This document shows, in pieces, positions 36,761-47,380 of a stretch of 64,000 bases of DNA (positions are counted from its first letter, which is position 1; every line of letters starts with the position of its first letter). This DNA comes from Rhodobacteraceae bacterium IMCC1335 (GTDB lineage Bacteria; Pseudomonadota; Alphaproteobacteria; Rhodobacterales; Rhodobacteraceae): positions 1,116,001-1,180,000 of the forward strand of contig CP046864.1 in assembly GCA_039640495.1 (NCBI GenBank). The letters are read 5' to 3'. The notes beneath the pieces were generated by a model, which saw only the letters and a list, made by a program, of their open reading frames with translations, made no database searches and had not been told where the DNA came from. The translations under genes were made by a program, and so were the position numbers.

Positions 36761-38103
36761 TGAACAGCCTCACGATAGCTTGGCGCGACAAGAACGCCGC
36801 TATTCACGTATTCTTGGCCCACCAAAATAACCGTTGCTTGATTTGGCAAGCCTTTCAACCAAGCCCCCTCAGCGGTATCGCGCAACAACGTGACGGGGAC
36901 GAAATCAGCCCGTTTTTTTTCGTCAATGAGGCGCACGCCTAGGCGCCCGTCATCGTTCAGAGTCAAGGCGGATTGGGGCAGTAAATGCGCCATTGTCCCC
37001 TCTGAGGCCACCATAATTTCCGCTGTTTGGCCATCGCTTATGGACAAGTTTGGGTTGGGAACATCAATATCAATTCGAAACGTTCGGGTGAGCGTATCGG
37101 CCGAGCGCGATACGAAGCTCACTTCGCCTACCACTTCTTGACCCGAAATCAGCTTGCTGCGCGCTTTGGCCCCCAGCGTAACGCGGGCGATATCGGTTTC
37201 GGGGACATATCCGACCAGTTTGATAGGATCTAATTGGATGATCGTGGCGCATAAGGCACCGGGCTGCATCAGACTGCCCAGCTCGGCACTATCGGTTTCA
37301 AGAAGGCCGTCAAAGGGGGCCTTTAAGGTTAATTTATCAATCTCTTGCTCGGCAACCGCCACGCCAGCTTCGGCGCTTTCAATCAAAGAACGGGTGGTGC
37401 TGAACGCCGCCTTGGCTGCCGCGATGCGCGCTTCGGCTGTGCGCATACCGGCTTCTGCTGCCGCAACACGGGTCTCCGAGGCAAAGCCGCCTTTTGATAG
37501 CTTTTCGGCCGCATTAAGGTTGATTTCGGCTTCTTGCTGCTTGGCTTGTGCTTCGGTGAGGTTTGCCTGATTGCCCGCAACCTTGCCGCGCGCCTCGGCC
37601 AGCCGTGCCTTTGCATCTGTGAGCTGCGCGTTGCGGGTGCCGGGGGCCAGTTGACATAGAATATCGCCTTTGGTTATCTGGCTGCCCTTGCGTAGGGGCT
37701 CTGAAATTATTTGACCCGTGGTTTCCGCGCGCAGTTCGACTTGCCGCGCCGCCTCGGTTTGCCCGCGTAAAATCACCGCGCTGTCGAATTCAACGGCTTG
37801 GGATTTGATTGCAATCACTTTGATTGCTAGATCTTGCTCGGCTTCTTCACCCTCTTGCGCCTTTTGCTGCGCTTGTGCGGTGGCTGGCTGTTGGGTTTCA
37901 GCGATGTTTGTCAGATCATCGCCGGGCGTTACCTTGGCAGAGTCGCCCCCTGCCTGATCGGTGGGAAGGGCTGCATCGAGCAAGGTTTTAATTGGAGCCC
38001 CTTTTGAGACTTTAATCACCGCGTCGCGCTCAAAAACCAGCAGATATAGCGCCCCTGCCACAATAATAGCGGATAATAATGATATCACGCGCATGCTCAA
38101 CAA
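36757..38103 (-). CDS. RND efflux periplasmic adaptor (membrane fusion protein)
   Basis: 448 aa with an N-terminal signal anchor (residues 5-24). A Gln/Glu-rich spacer is followed by the lipoyl half-motifs (ELRAETTGQIISEPLRKGSQITKGDILCQL is split here only by position; key residues are Gly at the turn), a long alpha-helical hairpin of Ala/Glu/Lys repeats at about 165-255, the second lipoyl half with LKAPFDGLLETDSAELG, and a beta-barrel domain. It bridges the RND permease to an outer-membrane channel. First gene of the two-gene efflux unit; start at ATG 38103 or the in-frame ATG 38094. Divergent from the yfgM-like gene. Confidence 0.92.
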   Translation of the reverse strand: MLSMRVISLLSAIIVAGALYLLVFERDAVIKVSKGAPIKTLLDAALPTDQAGGDSAKVTPGDDLTNIAETQQPATAQAQQKAQEGEEAEQDLAIKVIAIKSQAVEFDSAVILRGQTEAARQVELRAETTGQIISEPLRKGSQITKGDILCQLAPGTRNAQLTDAKARLAEARGKVAGNQANLTEAQAKQQEAEINLNAAEKLSKGGFASETRVAAAEAGMRTAEARIAAAKAAFSTTRSLIESAEAGVAVAEQEIDKLTLKAPFDGLLETDSAELGSLMQPGALCATIIQLDPIKLVGYVPETDIARVTLGAKARSKLISGQEVVGEVSFVSRSADTLTRTFRIDIDVPNPNLSISDGQTAEIMVASEGTMAHLLPQSALTLNDDGRLGVRLIDEKKRADFVPVTLLRDTAEGAWLKGLPNQATVILVGQEYVNSGVLVAPSYREAVQ

Positions 38104-38291
38104 CTCCTACTTGTACAGAACACTTAAAAGGGCCAATGCATGGTTTATATCCTGTGCAACACGGTATTTAGACCTTCTGATTTCAAATAGGCCTTTGTTA
38201 TACATGTTGCAAGGTTTGCGCCCGTCTTTCGCTCTTGGCAGTTGCCAGAAGACAAGGTAAGACGAGGCGGTGAAGAAAAAAGAGGCATATT

Positions 38292-38954
38292 GTGAGTGAA
38301 ACCGACAGTTTTATCGATGAAGTGAACGAAGAGGTCCGCCGTGACCGGCTCTATGGTGCGCTGCGCCGGTATGGCTGGATTGCCATTTTGGCGGTTCTGG
38401 CGATCGTCGGCGGGGCCGCTTTCAACGAATATCGACGCGCGTCGGATCTGGCGCTTGCGCAGCAGCGGGGCGATGCGATTTTGCAGGCTCTGGAAACGGA
38501 TACGGGCGAAAGCCGGAGCGCCGCGTTGGGCGAGATTGCAACCGAAGGCAGCGAGGTTTCAGCGCTTGTCGGGCTGTTTCGGGCGAGCGAGCTTGTGATG
38601 ATGCAAGATGCCGCCGCGGCCTCGGATGTTTTGGCTGCACTTATATCGCAAGAAAGTATCTCGGACTTCTATAGCGATTTGGCTCTGTTCAAACAGCTGC
38701 TGCTGGAAGAAAGTGGGCTGGATGCATCAGCGCGCCGCTCTGGGTTTAAGCAATTGTCAGCTGCGGGCAATCCTCTGCGGTTGCTTGCCCAAGAGCAATT
38801 GGCGTTGTTGGATCTTCAAGAGAATGACGAGATCGCAGCCGTAAAGCGGTTAAAAGAGTTGTTGCAGGATGCGGAGATGACGCAGAATTTAAGGCAACGG
38901 TTAAGCCAACTGATGGTTGCGTTGGGGCAAGACCCTAACGCAGTGGATGGTTAA
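38292..38954 (+). CDS. YfgM-like TPR protein
   Basis: 220-aa single-pass membrane protein. A cytoplasmic N-tail (FIDEVNEEVRRDR) is followed by a TM at about 28-45 and a periplasmic tetratricopeptide-like helical region. The pattern and its place directly before bamB and der match E. coli yfgM, an accessory of the Sec translocon and periplasmic chaperone network. The start is GTG 38292 with AGAGG 7 nt upstream. Fifteen nt before the next gene, so co-transcribed with bamB. Confidence 0.88.
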   Translation: MSETDSFIDEVNEEVRRDRLYGALRRYGWIAILAVLAIVGGAAFNEYRRASDLALAQQRGDAILQALETDTGESRSAALGEIATEGSEVSALVGLFRASELVMMQDAAAASDVLAALISQESISDFYSDLALFKQLLLEESGLDASARRSGFKQLSAAGNPLRLLAQEQLALLDLQENDEIAAVKRLKELLQDAEMTQNLRQRLSQLMVALGQDPNAVDG

Positions 38955-38972
38955 ACTGGTGGCCGAGCAGTG

Positions 38973-40301
38973 ATGCAGGTAATCAGCCATCGCTTCGGTA
39001 TAGCTTTAGCGCTTGTGTCCAGCATTGTTTTGGCAGGCTGCAGTGACCGTGAGGTCATCTTGCCGGGCAAGCGCGAGCCGATATTAAAATCAGAGCCATC
39101 GGCAACTGAGGGTGCCGGCACCCTATCGACCCCTAAAGCCTTCGCGATGCCAAGGCAAAAAAACAATCTGGCTTGGCCGCAAGGCCATGCAAGCCCGTCT
39201 ACTCAAGTTGTTCATGCGGCTCTGTCCGCGGCGCCAAAGCTGCTTTGGACGCTTAGCGTTGGGACCGGCGATCGGGCTCGAAATCGGATTACCGCGGATC
39301 CGATTGTGGCCGAAGGCATCGTTTTCACCTTAGACAGCCTTTCTGTGTTGACGGCAACATCCACCGCTGGCAGCCGGCTTTGGTCGCGTGATTTGACGCC
39401 GAGCTTTGAGCGCGCGGGCGATGCGGATGGTGGCGGAATTGCTTATGGGGATGGTGTTGTTTTTGTATCTACCGGATATGGGGTGCTGCATGCGCTTGAT
39501 CCCAAGAGCGGCAGTGCGCTTTGGAAACAAGAGCTCAAAGGCTCGGGCAATGGGCGGCCCAGCTATTTTGACGGTGTTGTTTATTTGGTCAGCCAAGATT
39601 CGGTGGCTTGGGCGATCGAAGCTGCAACAGGGCGAATTCGCTGGCAATTGGACCATCTGAGCGATGTCAATAATATGAGCGGGTCAACGGGGCCTGCCAT
39701 ATCGGAAAAATTAGCGGTATTTGGCTTTGGCGCGGGAGATTTACAAGCTGCCTTTCGGGGCGGAGGCCTGACCCTTTGGAACGCGACATTGGCCGGCGGG
39801 CGCAGCGGCCGTGCGGTGGCCACTATTGATGATATCGCGACAAGCCCGGTGATCAGTGGCTCGACAGTTTTTGCAGCGAACAGTTCGGGGCGGATTGCCG
39901 CGATGCACCTTGATAGCGGAGCGCGCCTATGGACAGCGCCTTATGGTGCAAGATCGCTACTTTGGCCGGCCGGCGGCTCGCTGTTTTTTGTGAATGACCT
40001 GGGTCAATTGATGCGGTTGGATGCAACCGATGGCTCAAAAGTTTGGTCGGTTGATTTGCCGGGCTTTGTGTCACTGAGGCAAACAAAAAGTAAAGATGTT
40101 GTGCCCCATCACGGGCCGGTTTTGGCCGGTGGGCGGTTGCTGCTTGCCTCGGGCGATGGTTTGTTACGCCAATTTGATCCCGAAACCGGCGCAGAGCGCA
40201 GCGCCATACGCCTCGGATCAGGCGCGACGGCCAATCCGATTGTTGCTGATGGTATCCTATATGTCTTGTGTAGGGATGGTAAGTTAAGGGCCTATCGCTG
40301 A
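38973..40301 (+). CDS. bamB: outer membrane assembly lipoprotein BamB
   Basis: About 442-aa lipoprotein of the BAM complex, which folds beta-barrel proteins into the outer membrane. The lipobox VLAGCSD at about residues 20-26 gives the lipidated Cys. The rest is an eight-bladed PQQ-like beta-propeller with repeated Ala-x-Asp-x-x-x-Gly-x-x-x-Trp patterns (LDPKSGSALWKQEL, IEAATGRIRWQL, LDSGARLWTAPYG). GTG 38970 immediately precedes ATG 38973; either could initiate. Followed after 47 nt by der, the same order as in E. coli. Confidence 0.92.
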   Translation: MQVISHRFGIALALVSSIVLAGCSDREVILPGKREPILKSEPSATEGAGTLSTPKAFAMPRQKNNLAWPQGHASPSTQVVHAALSAAPKLLWTLSVGTGDRARNRITADPIVAEGIVFTLDSLSVLTATSTAGSRLWSRDLTPSFERAGDADGGGIAYGDGVVFVSTGYGVLHALDPKSGSALWKQELKGSGNGRPSYFDGVVYLVSQDSVAWAIEAATGRIRWQLDHLSDVNNMSGSTGPAISEKLAVFGFGAGDLQAAFRGGGLTLWNATLAGGRSGRAVATIDDIATSPVISGSTVFAANSSGRIAAMHLDSGARLWTAPYGARSLLWPAGGSLFFVNDLGQLMRLDATDGSKVWSVDLPGFVSLRQTKSKDVVPHHGPVLAGGRLLLASGDGLLRQFDPETGAERSAIRLGSGATANPIVADGILYVLCRDGKLRAYR

Positions 40302-40348
40302 ACCATTAGGTGGTGTAACAGCGTTCAGGCCGCTTTTTGGAGCAAAAA

Positions 40349-41788
40349 ATGAGTTTTTCACTTGCCATTGTTGGCCGGCCCAATGTAGGAAAATCAACGC
40401 TGTTCAATCGCCTTGTGGGCAAACGGTTGGCGTTGGTTGATGATCAACCCGGGGTCACGCGCGATTTGCGCGAAGGTCAAGCGCGTCTTGCCGATCTGCG
40501 CTTCACGGTGATTGACACGGCGGGTCTGGAAGAAGTGACCGATGATAGTTTACAGGGCCGTATGCGGCGCTTGACTGAACGCGCTGTGGATATGGCGGAT
40601 GTTTGTTTGTTTATGATTGATGCGCGCGTTGGCGTGACCCAAACCGATGAAATGTTTGCCGATATCCTGCGGAAACGCGCAAAACACGTGATTTTGGGCG
40701 CCAATAAAGGTGAGGGTGCTGCCGCAGATGCCGGTGTTCTTGAGGCTTGGGCTTTGGGTCTTGGTGAGCCGTTGCGCTTATCGGCTGAACATGGCGAAGG
40801 GATGACCGATCTGCTAAGATGTTTGATGCCATTGGCCGATGACTTCAAAGAGCGTGCGCGGGATGAGGCGGCTGATACGGATATTGATATCGAAGAGTCT
40901 GACGCTGAGGATGCTTATCGCGCGCCCACAGCGAGCAAACCATTGCAAGTTGCGGTTGTCGGTCGTCCAAATGCTGGAAAATCCACCCTTATCAATCAGA
41001 TCTTGGGAGAAGATCGTTTGTTGACCGGCCCAGAGGCCGGTATCACCCGCGACGCGATTTCGCTACAGATTACCTGGGGCGGCGTGCCGATGCGGGTCTT
41101 TGATACCGCTGGTATGCGCAAAAAGGCGAAGGTTCAGGATAAGGTCGAAAAACTCTCTGTGAGCGATGGATTACGCGCGGTGAAATTTGCCGAGGTTGTG
41201 GTGGTGCTGTTAGATGCGGCGATTCCCTTTGAGCAGCAGGATCTGCGGATTGCTGATCTGGCAGAGCGCGAGGGCCGTGCGGTGATCGTGGCGATCAATA
41301 AATGGGATATCGAAGATCAAAAGCAGCAAAAATTGAAAGATTTAAAAGAATCCTTTGAGCGCCTTTTGCCTCAATTGCGCGGCGCCCCCTTGATCACAGT
41401 ATCTGCCAAAACCGGCAAAGGCTTAGACCGTTTGCAAGCTGCGATCATGAGCGCGCATCGGGTTTGGAACCGCCGCGTCAGTACCGCGAACCTAAACCGT
41501 TGGTTAAGCGGCATGATAGAGGCGCATCCCCCCCCGGCACCTAATGGGCGCCGGATCAAATTGCGCTATATGACGCAGGCCAAAACGCGCCCCCCGGGGT
41601 TTATCGTGATGTGCTCGAATCCGGATAAAATGCCGGAAAGTTATTCGCGCTATTTGGTGAATGCGCTGCGCGTGGATTTTGACATGCCCGGAACGCCGAT
41701 CCGACTCACTTTGCGCTCACAGGCGGATAAAAACCCCTATAAAGATCGCAAGAAATCTGCGCCCTCGCGGTTGAAGAAACATTTGTAG
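40349..41788 (+). CDS. der: ribosome biogenesis GTPase Der (EngA)
   Basis: 479-aa protein with two tandem GTPase domains and a C-terminal KH-like domain, needed for 50S subunit assembly. G1 motifs are GRPNVGKST (residues 9-17) and GRPNAGKST at about 206-214. DTAG occurs in both domains and INKWD is the G4 of the second; the first G4 reads GANKGEG, slightly degenerate. The KH domain ends RLKKHL. ATG 40349 with GGAG 7 nt upstream is preferred over an in-frame TTG at 40337. Convergent with serS. Confidence 0.97.
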   Translation: MSFSLAIVGRPNVGKSTLFNRLVGKRLALVDDQPGVTRDLREGQARLADLRFTVIDTAGLEEVTDDSLQGRMRRLTERAVDMADVCLFMIDARVGVTQTDEMFADILRKRAKHVILGANKGEGAAADAGVLEAWALGLGEPLRLSAEHGEGMTDLLRCLMPLADDFKERARDEAADTDIDIEESDAEDAYRAPTASKPLQVAVVGRPNAGKSTLINQILGEDRLLTGPEAGITRDAISLQITWGGVPMRVFDTAGMRKKAKVQDKVEKLSVSDGLRAVKFAEVVVVLLDAAIPFEQQDLRIADLAEREGRAVIVAINKWDIEDQKQQKLKDLKESFERLLPQLRGAPLITVSAKTGKGLDRLQAAIMSAHRVWNRRVSTANLNRWLSGMIEAHPPPAPNGRRIKLRYMTQAKTRPPGFIVMCSNPDKMPESYSRYLVNALRVDFDMPGTPIRLTLRSQADKNPYKDRKKSAPSRLKKHL

Positions 41789-41807
41789 CGATTGGCTGAG
41801 GCGGCAC

Positions 41808-43100
41808 TTATGCCAGCTGACCCTCAGTGTTTAGGCTTGTTTTCCCGCCCAGATAGGGATGCAGCACCGCCGGCAATGCCACCGATCCATCGCTTTGCTG
41901 GCCATTTTCAAGCACGGCAATCAAGCAGCGCCCTACCGCCAACCCAGAGCCATTTAAAGTATGCAAAAAGGCCGGTTTGCCGCCCCCGGAGGGTTTGAAC
42001 CTTGCGTTCATACGTCGGGCTTGAAACGCGCCGGTCGTCGAAACCGAACTGATTTCGCGATATGTGTTCTGCCCGGGCAACCACGCTTCGATATCATAGG
42101 TGCGCTTGGCGCCAAACCCCATATCTCCAGTGCATAGCAGCATGGTGCGATAGGGAATATTCAGCTGTTCCAAAAGATCTTCGGCGCAGCGCAGCATCCG
42201 TTTTTGCTCGTCATCAGACGTCTCTGGATGGGTGATTGACACCATTTCTACTTTTTCAAACTGGTGTTGGCGCAGCATGCCAGAGGTGTCTTTGCCCGCG
42301 CTGCCCGCTTCAGAACGGAAACAAGCCGTATGCGCTGTCATCCGGATCGGCAACGCGCTTTCGTCTAATACATCGCCTGCAACCGAATAGGTTAAGGTGA
42401 CCTCCGAGGTGGGAATTAGCCACCAGCCATTGGTGGTTTGATAGCTATCTTCCCCGAATTTGGGCAGTTTATCCGTGCCATACATGGCGTCATCGCGCAC
42501 CAGAACCGGGGTTTGCATTTCCGTTAACCCATTTTGGTCAACATGCGTATCGAGCATGAATTGCGCCAAAGCACGATGAAGTCGCGCCACGCCTTTTGAC
42601 AGGTTCACAAACCGGCTACCGCTGGTTTTTGCCGCTGTTTCAAAATCCATAGCTGCGGCTACCGCGGTGATATCGAAATGCTCTTTTGGCGCAAAAGAAA
42701 ACGCAGTTGGCGTACCCCATCGGGCGATTTCAACATTCTCGTTTTCATCGCGGCCTTCGGGCACATCCTCGGCGGGCAGATTTGCAATCCGGGCCAAACG
42801 ATCGCTCAATTGCGCATCTAGATCTTTGGCCGCGGTTTGCATCGTGGCAACCTCGGCCTTTTTGGCGGCAACCAAGGCCCGTAAACGCTCAAATTCGGCA
42901 TCATCGCCGCGGCCCTTTGCAGCGCCCACCTCTTTTGAGGCTTTGTTTTGCTCGGCCTGTGCACTCTCTGCTGCCTGAATTTTTGCGCGCCGCGCCTCGT
43001 CAAGCGCCAAAAGCTCTGAGGAAACCGGTGCATCGCCTCGGCGCGCAAGCGCGGCGTCAAACGCGCTGGGGTTTTCACGGATGATGCGAATATCGTGCAT
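41808..43100 (-). CDS. serS: seryl-tRNA synthetase
   Basis: 430-aa class II aminoacyl-tRNA synthetase charging tRNA-Ser. The N-terminal coiled-coil arm (about residues 30-105) binds the tRNA long variable arm. Class II motifs are visible: motif 2 as [15 protein letters not shown] and the motif 3 region [18 protein letters not shown]. The frame opens further upstream, but [11 protein letters not shown] is the conserved start and has AAGGA 8 nt before ATG at 43100. Divergent from yajC. Confidence 0.97.
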   Translation of the reverse strand: MHDIRIIRENPSAFDAALARRGDAPVSSELLALDEARRAKIQAAESAQAEQNKASKEVGAAKGRGDDAEFERLRALVAAKKAEVATMQTAAKDLDAQLSDRLARIANLPAEDVPEGRDENENVEIARWGTPTAFSFAPKEHFDITAVAAAMDFETAAKTSGSRFVNLSKGVARLHRALAQFMLDTHVDQNGLTEMQTPVLVRDDAMYGTDKLPKFGEDSYQTTNGWWLIPTSEVTLTYSVAGDVLDESALPIRMTAHTACFRSEAGSAGKDTSGMLRQHQFEKVEMVSITHPETSDDEQKRMLRCAEDLLEQLNIPYRTMLLCTGDMGFGAKRTYDIEAWLPGQNTYREISSVSTTGAFQARRMNARFKPSGGGKPAFLHTLNGSGLAVGRCLIAVLENGQQSDGSVALPAVLHPYLGGKTSLNTEGQLA

Positions 43101-43282
43101 GTCAGGCTTCCTTTGGTTCGTGACTCGCGTGCTCGCTCTTATGCACCAGTTGCGCGGCCAAGTGTAGAGGGGTTTGAGGATGTATTTGTTCAAGTTCTTG
43201 CGCTTATGCGGAGCCGATCCCTTGCAAAGCGTTGGACCAGCGCATAGGTTCCGCCAAACACGCAGCCAGACAGGAAATCATT

Positions 43283-43567
43283 ATGGACGCCATTGCTCAA
43301 TTTGTACCCTTAATTCTTATTTTTGCGATAATGTATTTTCTGCTGATCCGCCCGCAGCAAAAGAAGGTAAAAGAACATCAGGCTATGGTCGGTGCGGTGC
43401 GCCGCGGGGATCAAATTGTGACCCAAGGCGGCTTGATTGGAAAAGTGACAAAAGTAAAAGAAGATAATGAGCTTGAAGTTGAAATTGCTGATGGAGTGAA
43501 GGTCAGAGTTGTGCAAAGCACACTTGCCGATGTGCGCAGCAAAACAGAGCCCGCGAATGACGCTTAA
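43283..43567 (+). CDS. yajC: preprotein translocase subunit YajC
   Basis: 94-aa single-pass membrane protein of the SecDF-YajC holotranslocon. The TM is at about residues 5-24 and ends in FLLIRPQQKK, the family signature. A cytoplasmic domain with MVGAVRRGDQIVTQGGLIGK follows. AGGA lies 8 nt before ATG 43283. It is followed by secD 48 nt downstream, the usual yajC-secD-secF order. Confidence 0.95.
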   Translation: MDAIAQFVPLILIFAIMYFLLIRPQQKKVKEHQAMVGAVRRGDQIVTQGGLIGKVTKVKEDNELEVEIADGVKVRVVQSTLADVRSKTEPANDA

Positions 43568-43615
43568 GCGCCGATAAAGCGTTTGACGATCGCAAAAGTT
43601 TAGAGGGAACCGACT

Positions 43616-45265
43616 ATGTTACAAATTGATCTGTGGAAACGGATCGTTATTTGGGGGCTTTGCATTATCGGTTTGTTCCTTGCCCTTCCGAATGCGTTTT
43701 ACACCCGTGTTGAGGGCTATAATGATACCAAGGCTGGGTTAATATCCGCCGATGCCGCGCAAGACGGCTTCTCCTGGCCAAGTTTTTTACCCGCATCTTT
43801 GGTGAATTTGGGTCTTGATTTACGCGGCGGTGCGCATCTTTTGGCTGAAGTTCAGGTTGAGGATGTCTATGCGGCCCGCATGAAGGCGCTGTGGCCGGAT
43901 CTGCGCGATGCGTTGCGCGCCGAAAGGGCAAAGATCGGTACGATCCGCCTGCAAAAAGGTCCCATCGATCAATTGCGGGTGAAAATCTCACAAGCTGACC
44001 AGATTGCCCATGCGGTTTCTGCCGCAGAAACATTGAGCAAACCCGTTGTTTCTCTAAGCAATGCTGGCGCGCGCGACCTTGAGGTCATCAGCGATGGTGA
44101 TACTGTGATTGTTACTTTGTCCGAGGCTGAGCGTGCGCTCACCGATCAGCGCACTTTGCAGCAAGCGTTGGAAATTATCCGGCGCCGCGTTGATGAAGTG
44201 GGCACGCGCGAACCAACTATTCAACGCCAAGGCGCGCGGCGGGTGTTAATTCAAGTGCCAGGCATCGGCTCGGCGTCAGAATTAAAAGAGTTGATTGGAA
44301 CAACCGCTCAACTGACCTTCCAACCGGTTATTTCGCGCAGCGGCAATCCTGATGTTGATCCTGGATATGGCAATGAGGTGCTGCCCGATCTGACCGATGC
44401 CGATCAGTTTTATGTGCTTGAGGCGGCGCCGGTTGTGACAGGTGAAGATCTGGTTGATGCGCAGCCTAGCTTTGATCAAAATGGACGACCTGCGGTAAAT
44501 TTTCGGTTCAATCCATCGGGTGGGCGCCGTTTTGGGGATTACACAGCGGATAATATTGGCAGCCCTTTTGCCATCGTTTTGGACGGCGAAGTGATCAGTG
44601 CGCCAACGATCCAAAGTCACATATCCGGCGGCTCTGGGATTATCACGGGAAACTTTTCGGTTGAGGAAAGCACCAATTTGGCGGTGCTGTTACGAGCAGG
44701 CGCGCTGCCCGCGGGGTTGGAATTTTTAGAAGAACGCACGATCGGGCCCGAGCTCGGCGCGGATAGTATTCGCGCCGGTAAAATCGCCTGTATCGTCGCC
44801 TTTGCCGCTGTGCTGGTCTTCATGGTTCTCAGCTATGGGCTGTTCGGCTTATTTGCCAATGTGGCTTTGATCGTGAATGTGGGGTTGATTTTCGGACTTC
44901 TTAGCTTGGTCGGCGCAACGCTGACTTTACCCGGGATTGCGGGAATTGTTCTGACCATCGGGATGGCGGTAGATGCGAATGTTTTGATCTTTGAGCGCAT
45001 CCGCGAAGAACTTGTATCAGCCAAAGGCCCCGCGCGTGCGATTGAATTGGGCTATGAAAAAGCCCTGAGCGCCATCATCGATGCCAATATTACCACCTTT
45101 ATCACAGCGGTCATTTTGTTCGTGATGGGATCGGGTCCGGTACGTGGCTTTTCGATCACGCTTGGCTTGGGCATTTTGACCTCTGTCTTCACCGCGATCT
45201 TCGTGACCCGCCTGTTGGTGGTGATGTGGTTTGAGCGGCGTCGACCCAGAACATTGGAGGTGTAA
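43616..45265 (+). CDS. secD: protein translocase subunit SecD
   Basis: 549-aa RND-superfamily membrane protein that uses the proton gradient to aid late stages of Sec export. TM1 is at about residues 8-26, then a large periplasmic P1 domain (GLDLRGGAHLLAEV start; RRRVDEVGTREPTIQRQG), and five C-terminal helices with GMAVDANVLIFERIREEL, the conserved SecD Asp/Glu-Arg signature. Two nt before secF. Confidence 0.97.
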   Translation: MLQIDLWKRIVIWGLCIIGLFLALPNAFYTRVEGYNDTKAGLISADAAQDGFSWPSFLPASLVNLGLDLRGGAHLLAEVQVEDVYAARMKALWPDLRDALRAERAKIGTIRLQKGPIDQLRVKISQADQIAHAVSAAETLSKPVVSLSNAGARDLEVISDGDTVIVTLSEAERALTDQRTLQQALEIIRRRVDEVGTREPTIQRQGARRVLIQVPGIGSASELKELIGTTAQLTFQPVISRSGNPDVDPGYGNEVLPDLTDADQFYVLEAAPVVTGEDLVDAQPSFDQNGRPAVNFRFNPSGGRRFGDYTADNIGSPFAIVLDGEVISAPTIQSHISGGSGIITGNFSVEESTNLAVLLRAGALPAGLEFLEERTIGPELGADSIRAGKIACIVAFAAVLVFMVLSYGLFGLFANVALIVNVGLIFGLLSLVGATLTLPGIAGIVLTIGMAVDANVLIFERIREELVSAKGPARAIELGYEKALSAIIDANITTFITAVILFVMGSGPVRGFSITLGLGILTSVFTAIFVTRLLVVMWFERRRPRTLEV

Positions 45266-45267
45266 AG

Positions 45268-46227
45268 ATGCGCCTAAGACTCGTTGCTAAAAATACAAAT
45301 TGGGATTTTTTTGGGAAAACCAAAATGTCGCTGGCAGTGTCCGCGATCTTACTAATCGTTTCTTTGACCTCTTTCTTGATGCAAGGATTGAATTTCGGGA
45401 TCGATTTTCGTGGCGGCACAACGATTCGGACCCAAAGCGTGCAAATGGTGGATGTTGCGGCCTACCGGTCTACCCTTGGGCAATTGAACTTGGGCGATGT
45501 CACCATCTCTGAAGTGTATGACCCCAGTTTCCAAGATGATCAAAATGTGGCGATGATCCGAATACAAGCCCAAGACGGCGAAGAATCCGTATCCGCCGAT
45601 ATCATCCAAAATGCCTTGGCGGCATTGCAGAGCGAAGCGCCTGATATTGCGTTTGTTTCGGTTGAAAGCGTGGGGCCAAAAGTGTCGGGTGAGCTGGTTC
45701 AAACGGCCGTTTTGGCAGTGATTTTGGCGATTGTGGCTGTTTTGATTTATATTTGGTTGCGCTTTGAGTGGCAGTTTGCGCTGGGCGCCGTTGCGGCTTT
45801 GGTACATGATGTGTTGCTTACGATCGGTGTGTTTTCGGTGGTTCAAATCAAGTTTGATTTGGCGATTATTGCGGCATTGCTCACCATTGTTGGCTATTCC
45901 CTGAACGATACGGTGGTGGTGTTTGACCGCGTGCGTGAGAACCTGCGCAAATATAAGAAAAAAGCTCTGCAAGACGTTTTAAACCTGTCTATAAATGAAA
46001 CCCTGAGCCGCACATTGATGACCTCTGTGACCACCTTTCTGGCGCTGATCGCGCTCTTTGTGTTGGGCGGGGATGTCATCCGCGGGTTTGTTTTTGCGAT
46101 GATCTGGGGCGTTTTGGTTGGCACCTATAGCTCAGTATTCGTGGCGTCTGTAATGCTGTTGCGCCTTGGGGTAAAGCGCGATTGGTCTAAACCCAATGCC
46201 GAAGCAGGGACACAGGTGCCCCAATAA
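45268..46227 (+). CDS. secF: protein translocase subunit SecF
   Basis: 319 aa, six helices, partner of SecD. The periplasmic domain follows TM1 with NFGIDFRGGTTI. The TM region has IVGYSLNDTVVVFDRVREN, the SecF signature with the conserved Asp, and ETLSRTLMTSVTTFLAL. Its stop (TAATG) overlaps the start of the following TSUP gene by 1 nt. Confidence 0.97.
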   Translation: MRLRLVAKNTNWDFFGKTKMSLAVSAILLIVSLTSFLMQGLNFGIDFRGGTTIRTQSVQMVDVAAYRSTLGQLNLGDVTISEVYDPSFQDDQNVAMIRIQAQDGEESVSADIIQNALAALQSEAPDIAFVSVESVGPKVSGELVQTAVLAVILAIVAVLIYIWLRFEWQFALGAVAALVHDVLLTIGVFSVVQIKFDLAIIAALLTIVGYSLNDTVVVFDRVRENLRKYKKKALQDVLNLSINETLSRTLMTSVTTFLALIALFVLGGDVIRGFVFAMIWGVLVGTYSSVFVASVMLLRLGVKRDWSKPNAEAGTQVPQ

Positions 46228-46982
46228 TGCTATCCGCCGGGCTCGCCGAGGCGGTCGCGTTAGATGGCTTGGTATGGCTGGTCTTGGCGGCGTTTCTAGC
46301 AGGCTTGATCCGTGGCTTTTCAGGGTTTGGCTCTGCGATGGTTTTTCTTCCCGTTGCGGGGCAGTTTGTATCACCGATCTGGGCGCTTTCGATTTTGGCG
46401 GTGATGGATTTATTCGGGCCTTTGCCCTTATTGCGCGCCGCGAGCAAGAAGGTGGTGGCCACCGATTTAATTCGCTTGATCGCAGCCATGCTGCTTGTGC
46501 TGCCGCTGGCGCTTTGGGTGCTCAGCCGCAGCGAGCCAATTTTATTTCGTTATCTGGTCTCAGGTTTGACGCTTGCCTTATTGGCTTTGCTTTTAAGTGG
46601 GCTGCGTTTGCCTGCTAACCTGCCCAAGCCGCTATTATATATGGTGGGAGCTATTTCCGGCGCGACGGGGGGATTGGCAGGGCTGCCTGGCCCGCCGGTG
46701 ATTTTTTATTTTATGGCCAGCCCTTATGCGGCGGATCGCGTGCGGGCCAATACGTTGATTTATCTATTCTCGTTTGATGTTTTAATCTTGATGGTGATGA
46801 TTTTGGGCGCATATCTGCAGTTTGTTCCAATTCTCATCGGGCTGATGCTGGCCGCGCCCATCGCTTTGGGCAATTTGGCAGGGGCCAAGATTTTCAATCC
46901 TGAATACGAAAAGATCTACCGCATCATAGCCTTTTGTCTGATCGCATTTTCTGCCATACATAGCCTGCCAATTTGGGAATAG
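46227..46982 (+). CDS. TSUP-family (TauE/SafE) membrane protein, second copy
   Basis: 251-aa predicted transporter with about eight helices. The first repeat motif is LIRGFSGFGSAMVFLPV and the second appears as ISGATGGLAGLPGPPVIFY, the family arrangement. The substrate is unknown. It is clearly different from the TSUP protein at 5066. Translationally coupled to secF by a 1-nt overlap and 9 nt ahead of the Mth938-like gene, so part of the sec-ccm transcript. Confidence 0.9.
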   Translation: MLSAGLAEAVALDGLVWLVLAAFLAGLIRGFSGFGSAMVFLPVAGQFVSPIWALSILAVMDLFGPLPLLRAASKKVVATDLIRLIAAMLLVLPLALWVLSRSEPILFRYLVSGLTLALLALLLSGLRLPANLPKPLLYMVGAISGATGGLAGLPGPPVIFYFMASPYAADRVRANTLIYLFSFDVLILMVMILGAYLQFVPILIGLMLAAPIALGNLAGAKIFNPEYEKIYRIIAFCLIAFSAIHSLPIWE

Positions 46983-46991
46983 AGACGCACC

Positions 46992-47375
46992 ATGAGGTTA
47001 AATGAAATCAGTTATAATGATGCCAGCCCGATTGATGGTTATGGGCCGGGCTTTTTTCGCGTTGGCGGCAAGGTGCACCATGATGCGCTTTTGCTCAGTG
47101 GCGCGGGCACCAGCGCTTGGGCTGGTTTCGAAGATGTGGTTCAAATTCTATCACTGGCGGGCCAAATAGACGTGCTACTTGTTGGGACGGGGGCAGAAAT
47201 CTCATATATTCCGGCCGAGTTTCGCAGGCCATTGGAAGAGGTTGGCATTGGGGTTGAAGTGATGAGCAGCCCGTCCGCCTGCCGGACATATAATATTTTA
47301 TTGTCTGAGGGGCGCCGCATCGCGGCCGCGCTGCTGCCCGTGGGTGGCGCCGATCAAGCTGCCGATCAGAGTTAA
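46992..47375 (+). CDS. Mth938-like domain protein (DUF498)
   Basis: 127-aa cytoplasmic protein of the Mth938/NDUFAF3 family. The pattern IDGYGPGFFRVGGKVHHDALLL is recognisable by its Gly-Tyr-Gly and Phe-x-Val core, followed by LLVGTGAEISYIP and the conserved MSSPSACRTYNILLSEGRR. The mitochondrial relative helps assemble respiratory complex I; a bacterial role is not settled. It lies between secF/TSUP and ccmA, an arrangement I recall from related Rhodobacterales. Confidence 0.9.
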   Translation: MRLNEISYNDASPIDGYGPGFFRVGGKVHHDALLLSGAGTSAWAGFEDVVQILSLAGQIDVLLVGTGAEISYIPAEFRRPLEEVGIGVEVMSSPSACRTYNILLSEGRRIAAALLPVGGADQAADQS

Positions 47376-47380
47376 GTGCC